The notes under the pieces are model-generated. The model did no database searches. It was given only the letters and a program-made list of their open reading frames with translations, and had not been told where the DNA came from. This document shows, piece by piece, positions 54,713-62,770 of a DNA stretch of 64,000 nucleotides (its first letter is position 1; each line of letters opens with the position of its first letter). Position numbers and translations under genes: made by a program. The stretch spans positions 1 to 64,000 of the forward strand of contig CAUQKI010000005.1 of assembly GCA_963518955.1 (NCBI GenBank), read 5' to 3'. The stretch is from JABCPE02 sp963518955. Lineage in GTDB: Bacteria > Bacteroidota > Bacteroidia > Flavobacteriales > Weeksellaceae.

Positions 54713-55705
54713 ATGAATTTCAAAGAAAAACTAGAAAATAAAAAAATATTAGTCACTGGCGGCGCTGGTTTCATTGGTTCTAATTTAGTGGAAAAACTAC
54801 TAGGATTAGGAGCTGTGGTTACAGTTTTGGATAACTTTGCTACGGGACACAGACATAACATTGAGCCTTTTTTCAAAAATGAAAAATTCACTTTGATTGA
54901 AGGTGATATCCGCGATTTAGAAACTTGTAAAAAAGCCTGTGACGGACAAGATTTCGTTCTACACGAGGCTGCTCTTGGCTCTGTTCCTCGCTCCATCAAC
55001 GACCCTATCACGAGTAATGATGTGAATGTGGGCGGTTTCCTAAATATGCTCGTAGCGGCGAGAGATGCAGGAGTAAAAAGACTTGTTTATGCTGCCAGCT
55101 CCTCTACTTACGGCGACTCTACATCTTTGCCAAAAGTAGAAGACATCATAGGTAAACCTCTTTCGCCATATGCTATCACAAAATATGTGAACGAGCTTTA
55201 CGCCGATGTTTTCAAAAGAGTTTATAATTTTGATACAATAGGGCTAAGATATTTCAATGTTTTTGGAAGAAGACAAGACCCAAATGGTGCTTATGCTGCA
55301 GTAATTCCGAAATTCGTAATCCAGCTAATCAACCACCAATCTCCGACTATAAATGGTGATGGTACTTATTCAAGGGATTTTACTTACATTGATAATGTGG
55401 TTCAGATGAATTTATTAGCCTTAATCACTGATAAAGAAGAGGCTCTAAATCAAATATATAACACAGCCGTGGGCGATAGAACAACCATCAAAGAAATGGC
55501 TGAACTGCTGAAAGAATACCTTTCTGCCTATGACAATGAAATCGCAAAAGTGGAAATTCTCCATGGACCAAACAGACAGGGAGATGTTCCTCACTCATTG
55601 GCGAGTATAGAAAAAGCTCAAAAAAATCTAGGTTACCAGCCGAGCCACATCTTCGCACAAGGTCTGAAAGAGGCTGTAGATTGGTATTGGGAAAATTTAA
55701 AGTAA
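54713..55705 (+). CDS. UDP-N-acetylglucosamine 4-epimerase (WbpP/TviC-like)
   Basis: A 330-residue extended SDR enzyme. GGAGFIG at 16-22, HEAALGSVPRSINDP, the catalytic serine region YAASSSTYGDS and the Y-x-x-x-K pair in SPYAITKYVNELYADVF. HEAALGSVPRSI and the later PNRQGDVPHSLAS segment are the pattern of WbpP/TviC epimerases that interconvert UDP-GlcNAc(A) and UDP-GalNAc(A). Together with the dehydrogenase at 57485 this gives a route to UDP-N-acetylgalactosaminuronate. Confidence 0.85.
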   Translation: MNFKEKLENKKILVTGGAGFIGSNLVEKLLGLGAVVTVLDNFATGHRHNIEPFFKNEKFTLIEGDIRDLETCKKACDGQDFVLHEAALGSVPRSINDPITSNDVNVGGFLNMLVAARDAGVKRLVYAASSSTYGDSTSLPKVEDIIGKPLSPYAITKYVNELYADVFKRVYNFDTIGLRYFNVFGRRQDPNGAYAAVIPKFVIQLINHQSPTINGDGTYSRDFTYIDNVVQMNLLALITDKEEALNQIYNTAVGDRTTIKEMAELLKEYLSAYDNEIAKVEILHGPNRQGDVPHSLASIEKAQKNLGYQPSHIFAQGLKEAVDWYWENLK

Positions 55706-55712
55706 TTAAAAA

Positions 55713-56699
55713 ATGAAAACAGGTAAATTTGTAATTTCTTTGGATTTCGAGCTCATGTGGGGGGTTCGGGACAAAAGAACCATTAATGACTATGGGCAGA
55801 ACATACTGAATGTCCATCAAGTAGTTCCTCAAACACTGGAATTATTCAGAAAATATGCTGTTTGCGGCACTTTTTCTACTGTTGGTTTTCTTTTTTTCAA
55901 GACCAAAGAAGAATTATTGGCAAATTTACCTTCCATCAAACCTCAATACGAAGACAAATCGCTTTCGCCCTACGAAAACTCTTATTTCGAGAGTCTGGGC
56001 AGTGATTTTAACCAAGATAAATATCATTTTGCTCCACTGCTCATCGATGAAATCAAAAAATATCCTGAGCAGGAAATCGGCACCCATACTTTTTCCCATT
56101 ACTATTGTTTAGAAAAAGGACAAACGCTGGAATCTTTTAGAGAAGATACTAGAATGGCGGTGCAGACAGCAAAAGAACAAGGAATAGAGATAACATCGCT
56201 GATTTTCCCACGAAACCAGTTCAATGACAAATACTTACAAGTATGCTCCGAGCTGGGAATCACTTGTTATAGAGGGAATGAGCACTCTTGGCTGTATAAA
56301 GCCAAAAGTGGTGAAAACGAAAGTCTATTTCGGCGAGCTTTCAGGCTGATGGATTCTTACATTAATATTTCTGGACACAACTGTTATTCAGATGATTACA
56401 TAAAAAAAGGAACTCCTATAAATATTCCATCAAGCCGTTTCTTGAGACCATTTTCGCCGAAACTGAGTTTCTTGGAAAATTTAAGGCTAAAAAGAATAAA
56501 GGAAAGCATGACCTTTGCTGCTAAAAACAATCTAACCTACCATTTATGGTGGCATCCTCATAATTTTGGGGCAAATATGGAGGAAAATTTCAATTTTTTA
56601 GAGAAAATCCTGCAGCATTATAAGTTTTTAAATGAAAAGTATAATTTCCAAAGCTACACGATGAGTAGTTTGGCAGCAAAGATGAAAAATGAAGGGTAA
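55713..56699 (+). CDS. Polysaccharide deacetylase (NodB-like)
   Basis: A 328-residue cytoplasmic protein with a NodB-homology fold. The first catalytic aspartate is in FVISLDFELMWGVRD, the metal-binding histidines in EIGTHTFSHYYC, and later motifs in SLIFPRNQFND and YHLWWHPHNFGAN. No signal peptide, which suggests a cytosolic sugar or peptidoglycan-precursor substrate rather than exported polymer. It overlaps the formyltransferase gene by 11 bases, tying deacetylation and formylation together. Confidence 0.85.
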   Translation: MKTGKFVISLDFELMWGVRDKRTINDYGQNILNVHQVVPQTLELFRKYAVCGTFSTVGFLFFKTKEELLANLPSIKPQYEDKSLSPYENSYFESLGSDFNQDKYHFAPLLIDEIKKYPEQEIGTHTFSHYYCLEKGQTLESFREDTRMAVQTAKEQGIEITSLIFPRNQFNDKYLQVCSELGITCYRGNEHSWLYKAKSGENESLFRRAFRLMDSYINISGHNCYSDDYIKKGTPINIPSSRFLRPFSPKLSFLENLRLKRIKESMTFAAKNNLTYHLWWHPHNFGANMEENFNFLEKILQHYKFLNEKYNFQSYTMSSLAAKMKNEG

Positions 56700-57462
56700 A
56701 AAAATCGTTATTTTAGCGGGAAAGGGTAATTCCTCAAAAATCGTTTTCAATGCATTGGATAGTCAATTCGGCATTGAAAAAATCATTGTGGAAGACAAAG
56801 AAAACACCAAAAAATTTATCAAAAGAAGGATAAAAAGATTGGGTATTTTTACTGTTGTGGGACAGATTTTATTTCAGCTGATTATCGGTAAATTTTTAGG
56901 CAGCACATCCAAAAAAAGAAGAGATGAAATCATGAAAGCAAACAATATGAATGCTGCGGAAACTCCTAATGATAAAACGATAAATGTTTCATCTGTAAAT
57001 TCAAAAAAAACTATAGAATTATTAAGGAAAATAAATCCTGATTTAGTCATTGTAAATGGGACAAGAATCATTTCTGAAAAAGTGCTTTCTGCCGTAGAAT
57101 GTCCTTTTATCAATACTCATGCGGGTATCACTCCTAAGTATAGGGGCGTTCATGGAGCCTATTGGGCATTGGTAAATAATGATGCTGAAAACAATGGAGT
57201 TACTGTGCATTTCGTGGATAAAGGAATAGACACAGGAAGCGTGATATACCAAGAAAACATCACAGTCACAAAACAGGATGATTTCTCAACATATCCTCTT
57301 ATCCAGCTGGCTAGCGGCATCAAACTGCTAACAAAAGCAATAGAAAACTTTTTCAACGGAACACTATCTTCCCAAAAAGAAAGAAATCTAGAATCTATCC
57401 TCTGGTATCACCCTACTATATGGGGATATCTGTATCATAGAATTTTTAAAGGTGTAAAATAA
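56689..57462 (+). CDS. Sugar N-formyltransferase-like protein
   Basis: A 257-residue enzyme of the formyltransferase family using N10-formyl-tetrahydrofolate. The catalytic block is PFINTHAGITPKYRGVHGAY (N-x-H-x-G...P-x-Y-R-G), followed by NDAENNGVTVHFVDKGIDTG with the catalytic aspartate. The N-terminal 80 residues are unlike methionyl-tRNA formyltransferase, and the context points to an amino-sugar. It starts inside the deacetylase gene (11-base overlap), so the two probably act in sequence on the same sugar. Confidence 0.8.
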   Translation: MKGKKIVILAGKGNSSKIVFNALDSQFGIEKIIVEDKENTKKFIKRRIKRLGIFTVVGQILFQLIIGKFLGSTSKKRRDEIMKANNMNAAETPNDKTINVSSVNSKKTIELLRKINPDLVIVNGTRIISEKVLSAVECPFINTHAGITPKYRGVHGAYWALVNNDAENNGVTVHFVDKGIDTGSVIYQENITVTKQDDFSTYPLIQLASGIKLLTKAIENFFNGTLSSQKERNLESILWYHPTIWGYLYHRIFKGVK

Positions 57463-57484
57463 ATAAAATATAAAAATATATAAT

Positions 57485-58774
57485 ATGAATCATAAAATAG
57501 CAATTATTGGACTTGGTTATGTAGGTCTGCCATTGGCAAGATTATTTGCCACTAAATTCCCTGTGGTAGGCTTTGACATTAACCAAAAAAGAATCACAGA
57601 ACTAAATGCCGGGCACGATGAAACTTTGGAGGTGTCTGATGAACTTCTAAAATCAGCCTTGGTTAAAGAAAATCCTTTCAATGCTGGTACCAATGGGCTT
57701 TTCTGCTCTGCTGACCTCAAAGATATAGAAGATGCCAATGTATACATCATCACCGTGCCTACACCTGTGGATAGAAACAATCGCCCAGACCTTACTCCTC
57801 TTGTAAAAGCGAGTGAAACGGTAGGAAAAGTGATTAAAAAAGGCGACATCGTCATCTACGAATCTACTGTTTACCCTGGTGCTACTGAGGAAGATTGTAT
57901 CCCTGTGGTAGAGAGAGTTTCTGGACTTAAATTCAATGTGGATTTCTTCGCTGGTTATTCTCCTGAAAGAATCAACCCAGGAGACAAAGAACACACCGTA
58001 GAGAAAATCCTAAAAGTAACCTCTGGCTCTACTCCAGAAATCGGTAAAGTAGTGAATGATTTGTATTCTTCTGTGATTACAGCAGGTACGCACCTTGCGC
58101 CAACTATCAAAGTTGCGGAAGCTGCCAAAGTGATTGAAAACTCACAAAGAGATATCAACATTGCTTTCGTGAATGAATTGGCTAAAATATTTAACCTAAT
58201 GGATATCAACACTCACGATGTGCTGAAAGCCGCTGGAACGAAATGGAATTTCCTTCCTTTCAAACCAGGTCTTGTAGGCGGGCACTGCATCGGTGTGGAT
58301 CCATATTATTTGGCTCAAAAAGCTCAGGAGTACGGCTACCATCCAGAAATCATCTTGGCAGGAAGAAGAATGAATGATTCTATGGGAAAATATGTTGCCG
58401 AGCAAGTAGTAAAAGCGATGATTAAGAAAAATATCCAAATCAACGGAGCTAAATTACTCATGCTGGGAGTAACTTTCAAAGAAAACTGCCCTGATGTCAG
58501 AAATACTAAAATCATCGATGTAATCACTGCTTTGGAGGATTTCGGTGTTAAAGTGACTACTTACGACCCTTGGGCTAATCCTAGCGAAGTAAAACACGAA
58601 TACGGAATAGAAAGCCTAGAAACACTTCCTTCGGATAAATATGAAGCAGTAGTTCTTGGTGTTGCTCACAAAGAATTCTTGGATTTAGACCTATCTAAAC
58701 TCCTATCCCAAAATGGTGTTGTTTATGATGTCAAAGGAATACTTCCTCATTCTAAAGATATAGAATTTTTATAA
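57485..58774 (+). CDS. UDP-N-acetyl-hexosamine dehydrogenase (WbpA/TviB-like)
   Basis: A 429-residue nucleotide-sugar dehydrogenase performing a four-electron oxidation to the uronic acid. GLGYVG at 9-14 binds NAD; YESTVYPGATEED, LVGGHCIGVDPYYLAQKA with the catalytic cysteine, and LLMLGVTFKENCPDVRN in the sugar-binding C-domain complete it. ENCPDVRNTK is the signature of the UDP-HexNAc (WbpA/TviB) branch. It closes the operon and is followed by a bidirectional terminator. Confidence 0.9.
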   Translation: MNHKIAIIGLGYVGLPLARLFATKFPVVGFDINQKRITELNAGHDETLEVSDELLKSALVKENPFNAGTNGLFCSADLKDIEDANVYIITVPTPVDRNNRPDLTPLVKASETVGKVIKKGDIVIYESTVYPGATEEDCIPVVERVSGLKFNVDFFAGYSPERINPGDKEHTVEKILKVTSGSTPEIGKVVNDLYSSVITAGTHLAPTIKVAEAAKVIENSQRDINIAFVNELAKIFNLMDINTHDVLKAAGTKWNFLPFKPGLVGGHCIGVDPYYLAQKAQEYGYHPEIILAGRRMNDSMGKYVAEQVVKAMIKKNIQINGAKLLMLGVTFKENCPDVRNTKIIDVITALEDFGVKVTTYDPWANPSEVKHEYGIESLETLPSDKYEAVVLGVAHKEFLDLDLSKLLSQNGVVYDVKGILPHSKDIEFL

Positions 58775-58780
58775 TAAACA

Positions 58781-58809
58781 AAAAACTCTCGTAAATACGA
58801 GAGTTTTTT
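58781..58809. terminator. Bidirectional terminator after the polysaccharide operon
   Basis: Stem aaaaactctcgta with tacgagagttttt and a short loop, between convergent genes. Confidence 0.8.
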
Positions 58810-58816
58810 TATTTTC

Positions 58817-59428
58817 CTATAATTCACCTTTTCCCTGTCGGACAATTTCTGGTATTCCCTGTGTCACATCTACTATCGTAGAAGGCACCAGCTCTCCCCA
58901 GCCGCTATCTATCACGATGTCCACGCTTTTATCGTATTTTTCGGCTATAAGCTCAGGGTCGGTAGAATATTCTATCACCTCATCATCATCTTTTATAGAG
59001 GTGGAAGCTATCGGGTTGCCAAGACTTTCCACTATCATCTGTGGCACGGAATGATTTGGAACGCGTATTCCTATGGTTTTGTGTCCTTTATAAGCCAAAG
59101 GCAAGTTTTTATTGGCTTCTAAAATAAAAGTAAATGCCCCAGGAAGTTTACTTTTCAAAAGTCGGAATGTGGATGTTTCTATCGGTTTTGTAAATTCTGA
59201 CAAGTGGCTCAGGTCATTACAAATAATGGAAAAATGGGACTTTTCTAATTTTATTCCCTTCAGCTGGGCTAGTTTTTCCATTGCTTTCAGGTTATTGATA
59301 TCACATCCGAGAGCATAGACCGTGTCTGATGGATAGACTATCAATCCGCCTTTTTTCAGGGTTTCCACCACTTCATTTATCTGCCTTTCCTGTGGATTTT
59401 CTGGATGAATTCGTATAATTTTTGCCAT
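58817..59428 (-). CDS. L-threonylcarbamoyladenylate synthase (Sua5/YciO/YrdC family)
   Basis: A 203-residue protein of the YrdC fold, which makes the intermediate for the t6A37 tRNA modification. Family strings: GGLIVYPSDTVYALGCDINN, KSHFSIICNDLSHLSEF and LPGAFTFILEA, with GIRVPNHSVPQ and SLGNPIASTSIK later. In place of the KxR motif of true TsaC it has KLEKSHFS, which is closer to YciO-type members, so its role in t6A is less certain. Monocistronic. Confidence 0.85.
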   Translation of the reverse strand: MAKIIRIHPENPQERQINEVVETLKKGGLIVYPSDTVYALGCDINNLKAMEKLAQLKGIKLEKSHFSIICNDLSHLSEFTKPIETSTFRLLKSKLPGAFTFILEANKNLPLAYKGHKTIGIRVPNHSVPQMIVESLGNPIASTSIKDDDEVIEYSTDPELIAEKYDKSVDIVIDSGWGELVPSTIVDVTQGIPEIVRQGKGEL

Positions 59429-59616
59429 TTGGATTTAATATTTTTTGCAAAGTTAAACTTTCTTAAATGAAAAACCACATAAATAAAATCTATGTGGTTT
59501 CTCCGTTTTTAAATTAAACTTTATTGTTTTTCCTATTTTCAGTTATGGAACTTGAACTCAAATCCTATTTTATTACTTAGATTAAATTAAAGCCTTAAAG
59601 TTAAATTTAAAAAAAA

Positions 59617-60366
59617 TTATGTTGTTTTTTTCTCTATTTTTTTGAGATAGACAGGGATAAGCTGGTCTAAAGTGGTCATTATTTTAGGGAAATCATTGGT
59701 TTTGATGTATCCCGCTACTTCTGGTTTTTGTGTCAGAGAAAACTGAATGAACTCCGCCACTTTCAGCTCTGGAATTCCCTTGCTGACGAAATATTCCGAA
59801 TCCACTCTTTCACTTATCCATGTGGCGTTATTCTGGAATTGCTCATATTTTTCCAGCCGCTGTTTTTGCTCTTTTTTCTTCTTCCCAGCGAACAATGATG
59901 CCATATTAAAACTAATTCCCGCAGAACCAGAAATGCTTCGCACTTGTTTTTCAATGGTTTCTGTTCCCAGCGATTTTTGAATTTTAGCATTGACATCTTC
60001 CTTGTCCAGACTTTTGGAGTCTTTGGCAAGATTTCCCGTTAGTTTCAGCCTGCTGATAACCACTTCTTCTATTGTCACAGTGGATTTTTGCAGTCTAAAA
60101 TATTTTTCTTCCTGAAAATCAGCAGATTTCACAACATGAGACACTCGGTCATAGCCTTTCTTTACAAAACGAATTTCATCCTGCAACTTCGCCGAAATGG
60201 TGAACTTTCCGTTTTCATCTGTATTTACTTTTTCATTGGTTTTTAGATTGATAACCAATACATTACCAATAGACAAACCTTCTTCCGTCTCCACTTTTCC
60301 TGAAATACTCTGCGAAAATCCCAAAATACTGAAAAAAAGTGCCGTTATGTATATTATTTTATTCAT
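59617..60366 (-). CDS. Exported carboxypeptidase-regulatory-like protein, second of a tandem pair
   Basis: A 249-residue exported protein with a signal peptide (FFSILGFSQS). Residues 20-90 form a CarboxypepD_reg-like (transthyretin-type) sandwich: ISGKVETEEGLSIGNVLVIN, then TDENGKFTISAKLQDEIRFV. The C-terminal part is helical (RLEKYEQFQNNATWISERVD). It is paralogous to the gene 1 base upstream on the same strand; shared features include the FVKKGYDRVSHVVKSADF stretch. Function unknown; in TonB-dependent systems this fold lies next to the plug, but here it stands alone. Confidence 0.7.
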   Translation of the reverse strand: MNKIIYITALFFSILGFSQSISGKVETEEGLSIGNVLVINLKTNEKVNTDENGKFTISAKLQDEIRFVKKGYDRVSHVVKSADFQEEKYFRLQKSTVTIEEVVISRLKLTGNLAKDSKSLDKEDVNAKIQKSLGTETIEKQVRSISGSAGISFNMASLFAGKKKKEQKQRLEKYEQFQNNATWISERVDSEYFVSKGIPELKVAEFIQFSLTQKPEVAGYIKTNDFPKIMTTLDQLIPVYLKKIEKKTT

Positions 60367-60367
60367 T

Positions 60368-61123
60368 TTACTTATCTATATTATTCGTTTCCAGTCTTTT
60401 ATAGTATACTGGAAACAATTCCTCCAAAATCATCATGATTTGAGTTTGATTACCAGCTTTCATGTGTTTTTTAATCTCTGGTTTTTCAATGATAGAAAAC
60501 TCTAAAAACTCATGAATTCTCTCGCTTGGAATTTTATTTTCTATAAAATATTCTTCTCCTAAAAATTCTTTCACCTGCAAGATATCAGCCTGCATTTCTT
60601 CATATTTATAACGGGTTTTCTTTCTCCTCGCATTCCCTGTCATCAACTCCTCAAAAGCGTTTATATCAAATGCAATCGCTATAGGAATAGGCGCTATTTT
60701 AACAACATCTTTCCATTTTGCTGGTTTAGGTTTAAACACTGTCCCTTTCTTCACAGTAGGAACTTCTATATCCTTTTTCAGTCTGTCTATTTTACTTTTT
60801 GGAATTATAACCACTTCATTTATAATAGTTTCTGACTTCCTCATTTGCAGTAAAATATGTTTATCAAAATCAGCAGATTTCACGATATGAGATATCCTAT
60901 CATAACCTTTTTTAACGAAACGAAACTCATCCGAAATATTGGCAGCTATCTTAAACTCCCCATTACTGCTGGTATACACCTGCTCTTTGCTTCTCATGTT
61001 AATTACCAGAACCTGTTCCAGCACTATTCCTTCTTCTGTGGTTACCTTTCCAAAGAAAAATTGCTGAGCAGAAATCTGAATCGTAAAAAAGAAAATACAA
61101 AATAAAATTTTCAGCTTTTTCAT
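60368..61123 (-). CDS. Exported carboxypeptidase-regulatory-like protein, first of a tandem pair
   Basis: A 251-residue exported protein with signal peptide (ILFCIFFFTIQISAQ), a transthyretin-like beta-sandwich (FFGKVTTEEGIVLEQVLVIN, then VYTSSNGEFKIAANISDEFR) and a helical C-terminal region. FVKKGYDRISHIVKSADF is shared with the next gene. Its ATG overlaps the stop of the methyltransferase gene upstream by four bases, so translation of an envelope protein is coupled to an rRNA-type methyltransferase. The pair arose by tandem duplication. Function unknown. Confidence 0.7.
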   Translation of the reverse strand: MKKLKILFCIFFFTIQISAQQFFFGKVTTEEGIVLEQVLVINMRSKEQVYTSSNGEFKIAANISDEFRFVKKGYDRISHIVKSADFDKHILLQMRKSETIINEVVIIPKSKIDRLKKDIEVPTVKKGTVFKPKPAKWKDVVKIAPIPIAIAFDINAFEELMTGNARRKKTRYKYEEMQADILQVKEFLGEEYFIENKIPSERIHEFLEFSIIEKPEIKKHMKAGNQTQIMMILEELFPVYYKRLETNNIDK

Positions 61124-61818
61124 TGCCCTAAAACAAATATCGCAGGAATTTTATGCAAATCTATTTCTTCTTTCTGCCATTCCTTTATGGGAAGAGTTTT
61201 TATAAATTCTGTCTCTGGATTGTTAATATCCGCCGCTATGCAGAGCGCTGTCTGCGGGGACAAAAACTTACACAAATCCTCCAAAAGCCTTTGGTTTCGG
61301 TAAGGCGTTTCCATAAAAATCTGCGAACATCCTGTTTCCTGCACTTGTTTTTCCAGCTGACGGATTTTATTTTTCCGTTCATCCTTATCTATCGGAAGAT
61401 AGCCGTGAAAAGCAAACTGCTGTCCATTAAACCCACTGGAAATCAGCGCTAAAATGATAGAACTCGGGCCATTCACAGGCACCACTTTGATGCCGTTTTT
61501 ATGCGCCCATTTTACCATAATATTCCCTGGATCTGCGATGCACGGCAGCCCCGCTTCCGAAAGCAGTCCAAAATCCGTTCCTTTTTTCATCAGTTCTTGG
61601 GCTTCCTTTAAATCCAAAGTTTCCGAATACTTGTCGAGCAGAAATAATTTTAACTCAGATTGTTTCTTTTCAGGAGCGAAAAACTTGATGACTTTTCTCG
61701 CCGTTTTTTCATTTTCCACGAAAAAATAATCCAAGTTCATTATATATTCCTTAACAGCAGGAGCAAAATACTCAATCGGCGAATTTTCCGATAAATAGGC
61801 AGGAAGTAAAAATAGCAT
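61120..61818 (-). CDS. SAM-dependent methyltransferase, tetrapyrrole-methylase fold (RsmI-like)
   Basis: A 232-residue member of the tetrapyrrole-methylase fold related to RsmI, which 2'-O-methylates C1402 of 16S rRNA. Landmarks: LLSEAGLPCIADPGNIMVKW, VVPVNGPSSIILALISSGF and FAFHGYLPIDKDERKNKI, plus FMETPYRNQRLLEDL. The N-terminus lacks the usual short VGTPIGNL strand and reads LFLLPAYLSENSP, as in the Bacteroidota subfamily, so substrate identity is not certain. ATG at 61818 is preferred to a TTG at 61833. First gene of a three-gene unit. Confidence 0.8.
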   Translation of the reverse strand: MLFLLPAYLSENSPIEYFAPAVKEYIMNLDYFFVENEKTARKVIKFFAPEKKQSELKLFLLDKYSETLDLKEAQELMKKGTDFGLLSEAGLPCIADPGNIMVKWAHKNGIKVVPVNGPSSIILALISSGFNGQQFAFHGYLPIDKDERKNKIRQLEKQVQETGCSQIFMETPYRNQRLLEDLCKFLSPQTALCIAADINNPETEFIKTLPIKEWQKEEIDLHKIPAIFVLGQ

Positions 61819-61911
61819 AATATTGTGTATCAATTGATTAAATAAAAAAAGAATTTTTCAACTTATCAAAGTTAAAAAATTCCCTTTGCGAATTATAAAA
61901 TTTAATATACT

Positions 61912-62643
61912 TTAACTATTGCTTTCAGGCCAGTAGTGGCTGTCTGGATACTCTCTCTTCCCGAAAATAGCAGTCCCCACACGGATAATCGTAGAGCCCT
62001 CCTCTATCGCCGTTTCCAAATCCCCGCTCATCCCCATGGACAGCTCCTTCATCTCTACATTTGGAATATTTTCGGCTATAATTTGCTGCTGAATTTTCTT
62101 CAACAATTGAAAACATTTTCTAACTTCTTCTATCTCAGCACTAAACAGCCCTATGGTCATTAACCCTTTGATTTTCAGCCTGTCCAAAGTCGCTACTTTC
62201 TTCACAAAATCCACCGCTTCACTTGGGTCAAGACCAAACTTGCTGTCTTCATAAGAAGTATTCACTTGAATCAAAACCTCGATGGTTTTATCCTCATATT
62301 CAAGGCGTTGCTGTAGTTTTTCAGCAGCATCCCAGCGGTCTAAACTCTCTATACACGCCACTTCTGCTTTTAGAATATCTTTAATTTTATTGGTCTGAAG
62401 ATGCCCTATAAAATGCTTAGTATGAGGGACTTCCTTTAATTCTTCATATTTATCTCTCAGCTCCTGCACTTTGTTTTCGCCTATCAAGGTTTCTCCCGTA
62501 GCCAGAGCCAGTTTTATTCTATCCACAGGAACGGTTTTTGTCGCCAAAAGGAGTTTTACCTCTTCTGGATTTCTTCCTGCTTTTTTACAAGCCTCTGCCA
62601 TTCTGCCTTTGATTTCTGCTATATTTTGTGCTATTTCGTTCAT
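61912..62643 (-). CDS. yggS: YggS-family PLP-binding protein
   Basis: A 243-residue single-domain pyridoxal-phosphate protein (fold III barrel, UPF0001), involved in PLP and amino-acid homeostasis. Landmarks: VKLLLATKTVPVDRI with the PLP lysine, IGENKVQELRDKYEEL, HFIGHLQTNKIKDIL, then KIKGLMTIG and ELSMGMSGDLETAIEEGSTI with RVGTAIFG at the end. Full length. Alone between rsmI and dnaA and followed toward dnaA by a shared hairpin on the far side. Confidence 0.9.
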   Translation of the reverse strand: MNEIAQNIAEIKGRMAEACKKAGRNPEEVKLLLATKTVPVDRIKLALATGETLIGENKVQELRDKYEELKEVPHTKHFIGHLQTNKIKDILKAEVACIESLDRWDAAEKLQQRLEYEDKTIEVLIQVNTSYEDSKFGLDPSEAVDFVKKVATLDRLKIKGLMTIGLFSAEIEEVRKCFQLLKKIQQQIIAENIPNVEMKELSMGMSGDLETAIEEGSTIIRVGTAIFGKREYPDSHYWPESNS

Positions 62644-62711
62644 TTTGATTATTTTTTCAAAGGTTAATAATTATTTATTTTGCTAATATAAGTTTTTTCT
62701 GTGTTTTTAGC

Positions 62712-62750
62712 AAAAGAAGGATTTTAACTCGTTAAAATCCTTCTTTTGTT
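62712..62750. terminator. Terminator hairpin downstream of dnaA
   Basis: A perfect 17-base stem (aaaagaaggattttaac with its complement) and two-base loop, then T residues. It lies 24 bases past the dnaA stop in the minus direction. Confidence 0.7.
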
Positions 62751-62770
62751 CATAAAATAACTTTATCTAT

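Noticed and set aside
62650..62770. Region beyond the 3' end of dnaA examined as a replication origin
   Set aside because: No TTATNCACA-type DnaA boxes or AT-rich repeats seen. The upstream side of dnaA, where an origin could lie, is outside the window.
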